A stretch of DNA of 64,000 bases from Candidatus Avimonas merdigallinarum (GTDB taxonomy: Bacteria; Bacillota; Clostridia; Oscillospirales; Acutalibacteraceae), in NCBI GenBank assembly GCA_904377855.1, contig CAJFGS010000004.1, positions 696 to 64,695 of the forward strand. The letters are read 5' to 3'. The position numbers and the translations under genes were made by a program. This document shows positions 1 through 8,656 of this stretch, piece by piece. The notes under the pieces are model-generated. The model did not search any database, was not told where the DNA came from, and saw only the letters and a program-made list of their open reading frames with translations. How positions within the stretch are numbered: position 1 is the first letter of the stretch; every line of letters begins with the position of its first letter.

Positions 1-138
1 AAGAGCTTATCACACACGAAATGGGTATGTCAATATCACATAGTAATCTGTCCGAAATACAGAAGAAAAGCGATATATGGGAAATTGCGAAAAGACATAT
101 TAGGCAAAGATTGCAGGAAATTTTCAAATCATTTATAA
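1..138 (+). pseudogene. IS200/IS605-type transposase TnpA, N-terminal remnant
   Basis: Reading from base 4 gives SLSHTKWVCQYHIVICPKYR followed by RKAIYGKLRKDI. This matches the well-known N-terminus of IS200-type Y1 transposases, whose start codon would lie just outside the window. After about 32 residues the similarity ends and a stop follows at 136-138, so the HUH motif and catalytic tyrosine are absent. The stretch is AT-rich against a GC-rich background, which fits an imported element. It is certainly non-functional as read here. I cannot say whether the rest of the element lies upstream. Confidence 0.65.
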
Positions 139-139
139 T
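111..139 (+). promoter_or_regulatory. sigma-A type promoter inside the IS remnant
   Basis: TTGCAG at 111-116 and TATAAT at 134-139 are separated by 17 bases. The predicted start lies about 50 bases before the ECF sigma gene. The boxes sit within the transposase remnant. Confidence 0.55.
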
Positions 140-198
140 AAAAATCGGTAATAAAGTTTTTTGTTTTTCGACTTAATAAACGAGAGGGGAGGAGACAT

Positions 199-750
199 AT
201 GGATGATTCGTCAATTATCCAGCTATTTTTTAGCCGATCGGAAGCCGCGGTCGCGCAGCTGCTGGCACAGTACGGCCGGCTGTTCCACCAGCTCGCGCGG
301 AATTTCCTTTCCTCGGAGGAAGACGTGGAGGAATGCGTCAACGACGCGGTCCTGGACGCCTGGAATACAATCCCGCCGCAAAGCCCGCGGTCGCTGTCCG
401 CGTACTCCTGCGCGCTGGTGCGGCGGAGGGCGGTAGACCGCCTCCGGCATAAAACGGCGGAGTGCCGCGGCGGCCATGCCGTATGCCTGGAACTGGAAGA
501 AGGCATCACCGCCCCGGACGGTGCGGAAGATTATCTTGACCAGCAGGAACTCAAAACATACCTGAATGCATTTTTGGCCAGCCTTTCGCCGGAGAACCGG
601 CGCCTGTTTGTCCGGCGCTATTTTTATGGCGAGAGCATAAACGCTATCGCGGACGACTTGAAAATCCGTGAAAATACGGTTGCCGTCCGCCTTTCCCGCC
701 TGCGGGAGCAGCTGCGCTCCTACCTGCGGGAACAGGATGTGTGGATTTAG
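199..750 (+). CDS. RNA polymerase sigma factor, sigma-70/ECF family
   Basis: Protein of 183 residues with the ECF layout: region 2 in the N-terminal half (the SSEEDVEECVNDAVLDAWN segment near residue 40 is a typical region 2 pattern) and region 4 at the C-terminus (residues about 125-175, with RLFVRRYFYGESINAIADDL followed by a recognition-helix-like NTVAVRLSRLREQL). The ATG at 199 follows GAGGGGAGGAGACAT, a strong ribosome binding site. It would direct core RNA polymerase to a small regulon. The next gene, 18 bases downstream, encodes a single-span membrane protein and is the natural candidate for a cognate anti-sigma factor. Target promoters cannot be read from this window. Confidence 0.9.
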   Translation: MDDSSIIQLFFSRSEAAVAQLLAQYGRLFHQLARNFLSSEEDVEECVNDAVLDAWNTIPPQSPRSLSAYSCALVRRRAVDRLRHKTAECRGGHAVCLELEEGITAPDGAEDYLDQQELKTYLNAFLASLSPENRRLFVRRYFYGESINAIADDLKIRENTVAVRLSRLREQLRSYLREQDVWI

Positions 751-768
751 GGGAAGGAGAGGGATTTT

Positions 769-3145
769 ATGCGTCGAAAAAAGGCGGTAAAGCCGGGGTC
801 GCTCTTTGCGGCCATGGGAGAGATCCAGGAAGAGTATATTGCGCAGGCCGCAGGAAAGCGGAAGCGCCGGCTTCCCCTTTACGGGGGGGATCGCGGCGGC
901 CTGCCTGGCCGCGGCGGTAGGGATCGGGATGTTTTCCTCTACCCTGCTGCATGGCGGCGGGGGCCTCGCCGGTCCCTCCGCGGTACAGCCCGCGCCGTCC
1001 GATCCGGCCTCCAGCGTCGGAGGCGCGTCTACCGTCCCCGGCTGGTATGCGCCGGGCGATCTGACGACCATGGCGCTGACCTATCCGCAGGATAAGCTGA
1101 TATTGACCCAGGGCGGCCAGGTTACCCCGGAACCGCTGGGCGCTGCGCCCAGCGGGCTTCCCATTAGCGTACTGGCGCAGGAGACGGTGCAGGCGGAATT
1201 CCCGCTGCGGTCGGACACCAAAATCCTAGACGGCTATAACGCCGTCTGGCTCAAGCTGGATCCGGCGACGGCAGAGGGGCATGGGCCTTCGTGCAGCGGT
1301 GTGTTTTACAACACCGAAACCGGGGAAGTTTTGTGCCTGTCCGAACTCGTGCAGGAGAAGTTCGGCTCCAGCCTGGGGACGGCGGACGGCCTGTCCGTGT
1401 ATGCCGTCAGCCCCACGGTGGACCGCTGCCTGTTCAGTACTGCATCGGACGGCGGGACGGTGCGGGCCGATTACTGCTATGATCTGCAAAACGACCGGCT
1501 GATCCCCCTGCCGGCGGTGGTTTCCGGCACCGAAACCCAGGCAGCGCTGGCACTGCGCTATGCGGACGATCTGCGTACCGTCGCCGCCCTGGATCCGGGG
1601 GACAGCGGCCGGCCCGCCGCCTTGTACCTGATCCGCATCGGTGAAGAGGCGGCCGCAGAGCATGTTTATGATTTCCCGGCCGAGTATGTGGAACCGTATA
1701 AGCGGCTGGTATTCTCCCCGGGCGGCCGCTATCTTGCCTATTACCCCACAACGACGCAGGATTCGTATCTTAACGTGGGCACCAAAGCCGGCCAGTGGAC
1801 GATGCGGGACCTGGAAACCGGGAAAGAATGGGCGGGCGCTGGGAAGATCATCCGCTTTACGCAAGGGGACGCCGCCGTTGTCGTCCAGACGGAGGCGGGC
1901 GTGCAGGTGCTGGATACCGCGACCGGCGAACCGGCCCCGGAAGGGACGGCGGAAGCCTGGCAGCTGCTGGATATCCAGGCGGTGGATCACGGCACCTCCT
2001 TTACCGGCCCATCCTATACCATCACTGCGGCGCCGCTGTCGGGCGAAGGGGAAACGGAAACCCTGCGGGAAAACGTGGGCGCCTACTGCGTGGCCGACGG
2101 CTATTTGTACACCTATTCGCAGGGGGACGGGCAGGTGGAATGCCTCAGCCTGTCCACCGGGGAATCCTTTGCCGTGCCGGTGGATGAGGGCTATATAGAG
2201 CAGACCACGTCCCTGCCCGAAAATATCCTGGCGGTGCACCGGCTGTACCGGAGCAACGACGGCACCCGCCTGCTGCTGCAATACACGACCGCTGTCCAGG
2301 ATCCGGACGCCGAACGCGCATGGTATCGGGAACAGTACGATTCTCCGGATTTCGGACGGCTGTACGATACCTATTCCAGCCTGTCGGAAATGGAGGCCTA
2401 TTTCCGGGACGGCCTGAACCCGCCGGATCCGGAATGGGGCGACGGCTTACAGCTTTCCTATTTTTCCGGGGAGGGCTACGCCTGCGTCGTCATGGAGCAA
2501 TGGGGGGCTTCCCACCTGTTTGTGGACGATTACCGGGACAACACCTTTTCCATTTACGTCCGGTACGGCGGCGAACCTGCCTATTGGCTGCTCAACAACG
2601 GCCCCGGCGAGTACCTCCGCAAGGCGCTGTCCCCGCAGGCGGAGGAAGCGGACGGGATCCCGCTGTATACCTCCCTGCCCGCTTACAGCGACCCGCTCGA
2701 TTTGGCGGAATATTATACCGGCGGGGAATTTGACAGCGGCAAGATGGAGCGGCGCAAATTGGATTATACGCTCATCCAGGCCAATACGGCGGAAGCTTAC
2801 ATCAGCGACCGGGAGACGATCGAGCCGGACGGTACGTTGTATTCTAAGAGCTTCCAGGACCTGTCCCCGCTGGAGGAAATGCTGGAGATTGCCGTATCCA
2901 AGCCGTATATCGGCTGGGTCAGCCTGCAATCGGAGCAGGAGACCGCCGGCTGCACAATCCGATACCAAATCCGTCTGACAAACGCGGAGTACGAAGACGT
3001 GCTGGAGTATTGGGTCGGGCATCTGGCCGACGGGCGCGGGATGGTGAAGTTTGGAAGCTATTACCGCGCGCTCGACGACGCGGAGTATGCGCGGCTGATG
3101 GAACTTTGCCAGGAGATCTACGATGGGGGCAGCGGCTGGTGGTAA
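769..3145 (+). CDS. Putative anti-sigma/membrane protein, reading frame broken at a G7 run
   Basis: The best start is the ATG at 769, behind GGGGAAGGAGAGG. From there the frame reads about 38 cytosolic residues (MRRKKAVKPGSLFAAMGEIQ...) and then runs into the wrong frame at seven G at 883-889. Dropping one G joins it to the long frame that ends at 3145, giving YGGIAAACLAAAVGIGMF (one membrane span) and an extracellular domain of about 730 residues. The only start for the long frame alone is a TTG at 806 with no ribosome binding site. The extracellular part has repeated beta-strand-like segments but no domain I can name. Its position after an ECF sigma gene suggests an anti-sigma or sensor role. 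The break may be a sequencing error, a true frameshift or phase variation. Confidence 0.6.
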
Positions 3146-3173
3146 GCCGCAGGCCCTCCGGCCTCAAAAGACG

Positions 3174-3210
3174 GCAGGGCCGCCGGGAAGTTCCCGGCGG
3201 CCCTGCTTTT
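3174..3210 (+). terminator. Intrinsic terminator
   Basis: Stem GCAGGGCCGCCGGG / CCCGGCGGCCCTGC (14 pairs) with loop AAGTT, followed by TTTT. It lies 28 bases after the stop of the sigma/anti-sigma pair. Confidence 0.85.
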
Positions 3211-3714
3211 CCATTCCGGAGGCCGGAAGTGCGGGTGGCCCGCCAGGGCTGGGCTGTCCCGCCGCTTGGCACTCTCATCGGGAAAATCGGCAAATCCTTT
3301 CCGAAAAGCCGATTCACGTCTTACCCACGTAAAAGTATGCATGGATAAGGACGGCTCACCCTTCTTCCGCTCCCGCGCGCCGGCCGCAGCGTTAGAAGCC
3401 GGGACGGCATCCCCGGCCCTGGTTCCTGATGCTGCCGGCGGGACGCGTCCCTGCTTTCCCGGTACGGCGCCTCTGCCCCTGCCCGGCGTTGTTATAATCC
3501 TTCCCGGCCGAGGAGCCCTTCCGGCCCTGTTCCAGTGGGAAGCGGCTGAAACTGCCCAGGCGGTATTCCCCTGGGCCCCTCGAGGATGGGAGCGGGGAAC
3601 CAATCCCGGCTCGCTTTATGCGGCCGCGCCGGATGTACGGCTTTGCCAATCTTCCTTTGGTCCAGCATACCGGCATCCGACAATTCCTCATGAAGCGGCA
3701 GGCCGCTTCTGCGC
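3211..3714. other. Intergenic stretch with no recognisable gene
   Basis: About 500 bases between the sigma operon and the convergent biotin operon. The open frames on both strands lack ribosome binding sites and resemble no family I know. I see no promoter pair or RNA motif. Confidence 0.5.
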
Positions 3715-3765
3715 AGGCATCGCCCCGCGCAGCCCTGGAAGGGGCAACAGAGCGGGGCGATGCCT
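3715..3765 (-). terminator. Long inverted repeat at the end of bioA
   Basis: AGGCATCGCCCCGC (3715-3728) pairs perfectly with GCGGGGCGATGCCT (3752-3765) around a 23-base loop. It overlaps the bioA stop codon and closes the biotin operon. There is no clear T-tract on the minus strand, so termination is inferred from position. Confidence 0.45.
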
Positions 3766-4963
3766 ATCGGGCAAACCAGGCCTTCATGGTATCCAGCACC
3801 TGGACGAGTTCCTCTTCCTTTATCACATAGGGGACCATCGCGTACATGTATTTCAGGAACGGCCGGCTGAACACCCCCCGCTCATAGGCGAACTGCTGGT
3901 AGCCCTTGATTACGGCGGGATCGTCGACTTCGACACAGACGCACCCGCCCATGATTCGGATTTCCCGGATGCGGGGATCGGAGAAGCCCTCCATTTCCCG
4001 GCGGGTGATCTCCTCGATCCGCCGGATTTTGGACAGATAGTCCTGGGTCTCAAACAGTTCGATGGACTTGAGCGCCACGCTGCAGGCGAGCGCGTTGCCC
4101 ATGAAGGTCGGCCCATGCATCAGGGCGTGCCCGGGGTTGTCGTCGTAGAAGCCGTCAAACACCTTTTTGTTGGCCACGGTCGCCGCGTGGCCGATGTACC
4201 CGCCGGTCAGCGCCTTGCCGAGCACCAGGATATCCGGCAGCACCAGGTCGGCTGCAAACCGGTTGCCGGTGCGGCCAAAGCCGGTGGCCACCTCGTCGAA
4301 AATGAGCAGCACCCCATACCGGTCGCAGAGCTCCCGCGCCCTTTTCAGGAAGGAAACGTCGTACATCCGCATCCCGCCGGCGCCCTGGAGAAGCGGCTCC
4401 ACAAGAAAGCAGTTAAGACGGTCGTGGTATTCCCGAAAGGCCTCCTCCAGCGCCTCGGTTTTGGTCGGGATATGCACCACATAGCGGCTCGGGCCGTAGG
4501 CCTTTAGGACGAAGTGGTAATCTTCGTCGTCCCCCGCCTCCATTGTCTTGAAAGTGTCCCCGTGATACGCATGTTCCAGCGCCAGGATCATGGTCCGCTG
4601 CGGTTCCCCCCGGTTCATGGAATACTGCAGCGCCATTTTCAGGGCGACTTCTACCGCCACGCTCCCGGAGTCGGAATAAAAGCAGTAGTCCAAGTCCCCC
4701 GGAAGCCAGCTTTGCAGCTTTTCCGAGAGCTTGAGCGCCGGAGCATGGGTCAGCCCGCCCAGCATCACATGGGAGAATTTTTCCGCCTGGGAGATAATCG
4801 CCTGGTTCAGCTCCGGATGCTTATAGCCGTGGATCACGCTCCACCAAGAGGATACCGAATCAATCAGCTTTTGGTCTTTGGTGAACAGATAGACGCCGTC
4901 TGCATCCAGGATTTCATACGGCGCTTTCATAGTTTTCATCTGTTCATACGGATACCAGATCAT
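3764..4963 (-). CDS. bioA: Adenosylmethionine-8-amino-7-oxononanoate aminotransferase
   Basis: Converts 7-keto-8-aminopelargonate to 7,8-diaminopelargonate using S-adenosylmethionine and PLP, in the cytosol. The 399-residue protein has the class III aminotransferase pattern: SWWSVIHGYKHP near residue 39, AYHGDT near 132, FDEVATGFGRTG with PLP-contacting Asp223, and Lys250 in VLGKALTGGYIGHAATV as the Schiff-base lysine. The start at 4963 (MIWYPYEQM) has GGGAGG seven bases upstream; an upstream in-frame ATG is less well placed. Last gene of the birA-bioYBDA operon, 13 bases after bioD. Confidence 0.96.
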   Translation of the reverse strand: MIWYPYEQMKTMKAPYEILDADGVYLFTKDQKLIDSVSSWWSVIHGYKHPELNQAIISQAEKFSHVMLGGLTHAPALKLSEKLQSWLPGDLDYCFYSDSGSVAVEVALKMALQYSMNRGEPQRTMILALEHAYHGDTFKTMEAGDDEDYHFVLKAYGPSRYVVHIPTKTEALEEAFREYHDRLNCFLVEPLLQGAGGMRMYDVSFLKRARELCDRYGVLLIFDEVATGFGRTGNRFAADLVLPDILVLGKALTGGYIGHAATVANKKVFDGFYDDNPGHALMHGPTFMGNALACSVALKSIELFETQDYLSKIRRIEEITRREMEGFSDPRIREIRIMGGCVCVEVDDPAVIKGYQQFAYERGVFSRPFLKYMYAMVPYVIKEEELVQVLDTMKAWFAR

Positions 4964-4976
4964 TGCGTTCCCTCCC

Positions 4977-5660
4977 TTACGCAAACAGGGATATCAGCCT
5001 GTCCGCGGGCACATCCAGTTCCGTATCGCCCTCCCGGACGCAGGCGGCTACCTTTACTCCGGTGATATATTCGCACATCCGGCGGTTGTCCTCATGCATC
5101 CCGTCCCCCGGCCGGAAACGGTTCAGGATAATCCCCCGGAGCGGGATCCCCTGCGCCCGCATATAAAACGCTGTCAGCCCCACCGCATTGATGGCGCCGA
5201 GCCCGGAATCCGCAACGAGGAGGCATCCCAGGCGGCAGGCTTTGACCACGTCCGGGAGCCAGAGTTTGGCTTCGTCGAAACAAAGCGGGCAGAGGATGCC
5301 GCCCGAGCCTTCCACCGCGACATACTCGTACTTTTTACACACCGCCTGAAATCCTTCCAGTACCCGCTCCAGGCGGACCGGGTTCCCCTCCAGCCGGGAA
5401 GCGAGGTGAGGGGAGACGGCATGCTCGTAAACGTAGGGGCACATTTCCTCCGGCAGCTGGCGGATGCCCGACGCCTCCTTTACATGGAGCGCGTCGCCGG
5501 GGAGGAGGCTCCCGTCCTCCCGCCGGCCGTTGCCGCTCATGGCCGCCTTGTAATAGGCGGCGGACACGCCGCTCTCCCGGAGCTTTTTCAAAATCAGGCC
5601 GGCAATATAGGTTTTGCCCACGTCGGTGCCGGTCCCGGTGATAAACAGGTTCTTACTCAC
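4977..5660 (-). CDS. bioD: Dethiobiotin synthetase
   Basis: ATP-dependent carboxylation and ring closure of 7,8-diaminopelargonate to dethiobiotin. The 227-residue protein starts with MSKNLFITGTGTDVGKTY, the family P-loop (residues 8-16), and has the EGSGGILCP segment typical of BioD. Its start overlaps the end of bioB by 8 bases, indicating translational coupling. bioA follows 13 bases later. Confidence 0.96.
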   Translation of the reverse strand: MSKNLFITGTGTDVGKTYIAGLILKKLRESGVSAAYYKAAMSGNGRREDGSLLPGDALHVKEASGIRQLPEEMCPYVYEHAVSPHLASRLEGNPVRLERVLEGFQAVCKKYEYVAVEGSGGILCPLCFDEAKLWLPDVVKACRLGCLLVADSGLGAINAVGLTAFYMRAQGIPLRGIILNRFRPGDGMHEDNRRMCEYITGVKVAACVREGDTELDVPADRLISLFA

Positions 5661-6624
5661 GGCCGTATTTCACCTCAAACCCCAATTCTTCCAGCAGCTT
5701 TTTATCCGTTTCCACCGTGATTCCCGCCGTCGTCAGCATATCGCCGGAGATGGCCGCGTTCGCCCCGGACCGGAAGCAGCTTTTCCCCTTGTCCGGCAGC
5801 AGGCCCCGCCCTCCCGCGAGACGGATCGATGCTTCCGGCAGGAGGAAGCGGTATACCGCGACGATCCGGCGCATCTCCTGTGCAGTTAGCCGCTCATTTT
5901 GCGCAAAAGGCGTGCCGGGGATCGGGTTGAGCATGTTCACGGGGATGCTGCGGATTCCCAGTTCCCGCAGGGTGAGGGCCATGTCGATCCGGTCCTCCGG
6001 CGTTTCGCCAAGCCCCATAATCCCGCCGCTGCACACCGACAGCCCCGCCGCCTGCGCCGCGCGGACGGCGGCCACCTTATCGTCAAAGGTATGGGTGGTG
6101 CAGATGTTGGGGAAGTTCCGCCGGGATGTCTCCAGGTTATTGTGGACTCTGGACACGCCGGCCTCCTTCAACATCCGGTATTGCGCTTCCCCGAGCAGGC
6201 CGAAGGAGATGCATACGGAAAGGCTGGTCTCCCGGCGGATCTGCCGCACCGCTTCACACATCGCCTCCACTTCCCGGTCGGACAGCCGCCTCCCGGAGGT
6301 GACGATGGAAAACCGGAGCACGCCCTGCCGCTCGCTTTCCTTGGCCTGCGCCGCAATTTCCCCGGCCGGGAGCAGCGGGTATTCCGCCGCGCCGGTATGA
6401 TTATGGGCCGACTGGGCGCAGAAGCGGCAGTTTTCCGAGCACTGGCCGCTTTTCCCGTTGATGATGGTGCACAGGTCGAACCCGTTGGAACAGAAATGCC
6501 GGCGGATTTCATCCGCCGCTTCGCATAATTCCCCCAGCGGCTGCCCATACAGGCGGAGGGCTTCCTGCCTTGTGATCGGCTCCCCCGCCAAAACTTTTTC
6601 TTTTGCCCGTTGCATATCGGTCAT
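5653..6624 (-). CDS. bioB: Biotin synthase
   Basis: Radical-SAM enzyme inserting sulfur into dethiobiotin. The 323-residue protein carries the CxxxCxxC cluster motif in GQCSENCRFCAQ (Cys62, Cys66, Cys69), then the BioB segments HNLETSRRNFPNICTTHTF, CSGGIMGLGE and NMLNPIPGTPF. Length is usual for the family. It lies 4 bases after bioY and overlaps bioD, so the operon is tightly packed. Confidence 0.97.
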   Translation of the reverse strand: MTDMQRAKEKVLAGEPITRQEALRLYGQPLGELCEAADEIRRHFCSNGFDLCTIINGKSGQCSENCRFCAQSAHNHTGAAEYPLLPAGEIAAQAKESERQGVLRFSIVTSGRRLSDREVEAMCEAVRQIRRETSLSVCISFGLLGEAQYRMLKEAGVSRVHNNLETSRRNFPNICTTHTFDDKVAAVRAAQAAGLSVCSGGIMGLGETPEDRIDMALTLRELGIRSIPVNMLNPIPGTPFAQNERLTAQEMRRIVAVYRFLLPEASIRLAGGRGLLPDKGKSCFRSGANAAISGDMLTTAGITVETDKKLLEELGFEVKYGRE

Positions 6625-6628
6625 CCGC

Positions 6629-7186
6629 CTATCCTATCCTTTCTTTCCGCAGCAGGGGAATCAGCCGCTTTCCCAGGATGGCTCCGGCGATGCACAGGAC
6701 GATATCGCCCGGGACGGTGAGGAGAAAGCAGTACAGAAACAGCGGCCACAGGCCGATCGGCTCCCCAAGATAGAAATTGCTTATCAGGGAATAGTAGACC
6801 ATCCCGAAAAGGTAGATGATCCCAAGGCCGCTGAAATTGGCGGCCAGCAGCCTTCGATAGCTCGGCCTGCTTTTACGGTTTGCGATTACGCCGGTGACGA
6901 ACGCGCCGACGGCAAAGCCGAGGATGTAGCCGAAGCTCGGCTGGAGCACATAGCTTATCCCGCCGCCCTGTGCAAAAATGGGAAGGCCCGCCAGCCCCAG
7001 GACGATGTAGACGCAAACCGCGATGCCTCCCCATTTGCCGCCCAGCAGGAGCCCCGCCAGCATGGTGAACAGGGTCTGCAGGGTGAATGGCACCACCGGG
7101 ACCGGGATTTTTATCCAGGCTCCCGCCGCAATCAGCGCCACAAATAAGGCGCACAGGATCATTTCTCTTGTTTTATCTTTTTTCAA
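6629..7186 (-). CDS. bioY: Biotin transporter, ECF-type substrate-binding subunit BioY
   Basis: Integral membrane protein of 185 residues with about six hydrophobic segments. It carries the BioY signatures IKIPVPVVPFTLQTLFTMLAG near residue 25 and AGLPIFAQGGGISYVLQPSFG near residue 65, followed by GYILGFAVGAFVTG. It captures biotin and either works alone or docks with a shared ECF module (A/A'/T) encoded elsewhere; no energising genes are in this window. It sits between birA and bioB, so uptake and synthesis are co-regulated. Confidence 0.94.
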   Translation of the reverse strand: MKKDKTREMILCALFVALIAAGAWIKIPVPVVPFTLQTLFTMLAGLLLGGKWGGIAVCVYIVLGLAGLPIFAQGGGISYVLQPSFGYILGFAVGAFVTGVIANRKSRPSYRRLLAANFSGLGIIYLFGMVYYSLISNFYLGEPIGLWPLFLYCFLLTVPGDIVLCIAGAILGKRLIPLLRKERIG

Positions 7187-7199
7187 ATCGCATCTCCTT

Positions 7200-8177
7200 T
7201 TAGGAAAGCCGGACGCTGATTTCGCCGGAGGAGAGGCTTTCCACCCGGCCGTCCGGGTATTGGACGATCAGCCGGCATTCCTCGTCCACATCCAGCGCGA
7301 CCGCCTTTTGGGAGCGGCCGGGGGAAAGGACCTGGATCTCCCTCCCGATAACGAGGCTCCGGCTCCGGTACCGGCCGGCGTAGCCGGACTTTTCCGGCGC
7401 GGAATAACAGGCCATAAAGCGGTTTAAAAACCCGGCAGCCAAGCGGTTTTTTCCATCATCGCGCGGCTGGCGGAACACCGCCCCCGCGATACCTTCGAGT
7501 CCCTCCGGGAAGCCCCCCGGCGGCGGATAGGCGTTGATGCCGATCCCCAGCACCGCGTACTCCAGGAAGCCGTCCTCCAGCCCGAAAGAGGCTTCGGTGA
7601 GGATCCCGCTGACCTTTTTCCCGGCCACGAAAATATCGTTTACCCATTTTATCTGCGCCTGTTCCCCCGAGACGGCTTCGATGGCCTCGCATGCGGCGAC
7701 GGCGGCCATGGTGGTCAGCTTCACCGCCTGCCGGGGGGAAGCGTGGGGCGGGCGGAGCAGGAGGCTCATATAAATACCGGTGCCGGCCGGGGAGAAGAAC
7801 CGGCGCCCGACCCGCCCTCGACCGTCCGTCTGGCTGGCGGCGATGACGACGCAGCCCTCCGGCGCGCCGGCCATCGCTTTTTCACGTACCACCGCATTGG
7901 TGGAGCCGACCTCCGGCAGAACGGCCAGCTCCAGCCCGGCGCAGACCGGCTGGAGGTATTTCCGGATCCCCTGGGCGGAGAGGATGTCCGTCCTTTCCGC
8001 AAGGCGGTACCCTTTGTTCCGGACGGCGTCGATCGCATACCCTTCGCCCCGCAGGCTGTTGACCGCCTTCCATACCGCCGTTCGGGAAAGGGAGAGCTTT
8101 TCGGCGAGTTCCTCCCCGGAAAAATACGTCCCCTTCTCCGCTTCCAAAAGGGTGAGCAGCGCTTCTTTTGTTCCCAT
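7200..8177 (-). CDS. birA: Bifunctional biotin--protein ligase / biotin operon repressor
   Basis: The 325-residue protein has an N-terminal winged helix (YFSGEELAEKLSLSRTAVWK, residues about 17-36) and a ligase domain with DGRGRVGRRFFSPAGTGIYM, the ATP/biotin-binding loop, and IKWVNDIFVAGKK. It makes biotinyl-AMP, transfers biotin to carboxylase carrier proteins, and as a dimer represses the operon. I chose the ATG at 8177, which has GGGAGG well spaced; a longer frame to 8231 would run into the operator. It is the first gene of its own target operon, directly behind an inverted repeat of BirA-box type, so autoregulation is expected. Confidence 0.95.
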   Translation of the reverse strand: MGTKEALLTLLEAEKGTYFSGEELAEKLSLSRTAVWKAVNSLRGEGYAIDAVRNKGYRLAERTDILSAQGIRKYLQPVCAGLELAVLPEVGSTNAVVREKAMAGAPEGCVVIAASQTDGRGRVGRRFFSPAGTGIYMSLLLRPPHASPRQAVKLTTMAAVAACEAIEAVSGEQAQIKWVNDIFVAGKKVSGILTEASFGLEDGFLEYAVLGIGINAYPPPGGFPEGLEGIAGAVFRQPRDDGKNRLAAGFLNRFMACYSAPEKSGYAGRYRSRSLVIGREIQVLSPGRSQKAVALDVDEECRLIVQYPDGRVESLSSGEISVRLS

Positions 8178-8224
8178 CGTATCCGCCTCCCAATGGGAAT
8201 AAGGATACCACGCTGCCGCCCCAA

Positions 8225-8256
8225 TTGTCAACCTAATTATAAAAACAGGTTAACAA
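8225..8256 (-). promoter_or_regulatory. BirA operator overlapping the biotin operon promoter
   Basis: TTGTCAACC (8225-8233), 14 bases, then GGTTAACAA (8248-8256): a near-perfect match to the BirA half-sites. On the minus strand TATAAT (8235-8240) and TTGACA (8227-8232) lie inside the repeat, so a bound repressor would block polymerase. The palindrome extends two to three more bases on each side. Confidence 0.9.
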
Positions 8257-8260
8257 TTGG

Positions 8261-8552
8261 GGCGCGCCTTCTCCGTCCAGCCCGGTGTACGCAGGCCCCT
8301 CCCTGGAAGGAGGGTTGCGGAAACAGGAGGGCCTCCCGGCGGCGCCCGGGCGGCCCTAGGAGAAAAAGGGAGAAGAAAGGAGGCGGGACCGGTGGCCGGG
8401 AAAAAGAAAGCGGACGGGCGGCCTCCATTTTTCGGCGTTCCCCCTCCCTTGGCACATGATTTTCCTTTTTTCGGGAAAAATGGGGGGAAGGGAGGATGCA
8501 ATACGAGCGATAAGTTTTTACATTTCTGTATCCAAAAATTACAGAACTGTTG
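8261..8552. other. Intergenic stretch between biotin operon and LCP gene
   Basis: GC-rich, then turning AT-rich after 8500. Nothing gene-like is seen on either strand; the open frames lack start signals. Confidence 0.4.
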
Positions 8553-8582
8553 TTGGCAGTTTGCCGGAAGCTCTGTTATACT
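8553..8582 (+). promoter_or_regulatory. Promoter of the LCP-family gene
   Basis: TTGGCA (8553-8558), 18 bases, TATACT (8577-8582); an overlapping TATAAT lies at 8582-8587. The coding start follows about 70 bases later. Confidence 0.5.
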
Positions 8583-8656
8583 ATAATCGGGCAAAAAGTT
8601 ATGAACGAGATGGAAAGCTGTTTTGCGAGCGGCGGAGTCAGGAGGAAAGCGGGACC

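Noticed and set aside
3266..4507. Plus-strand open frame of 413 codons
   Set aside because: It runs antisense through bioA, has no ribosome binding site and reads as low-complexity Pro/Arg/His sequence. A shadow of bioA codon bias.
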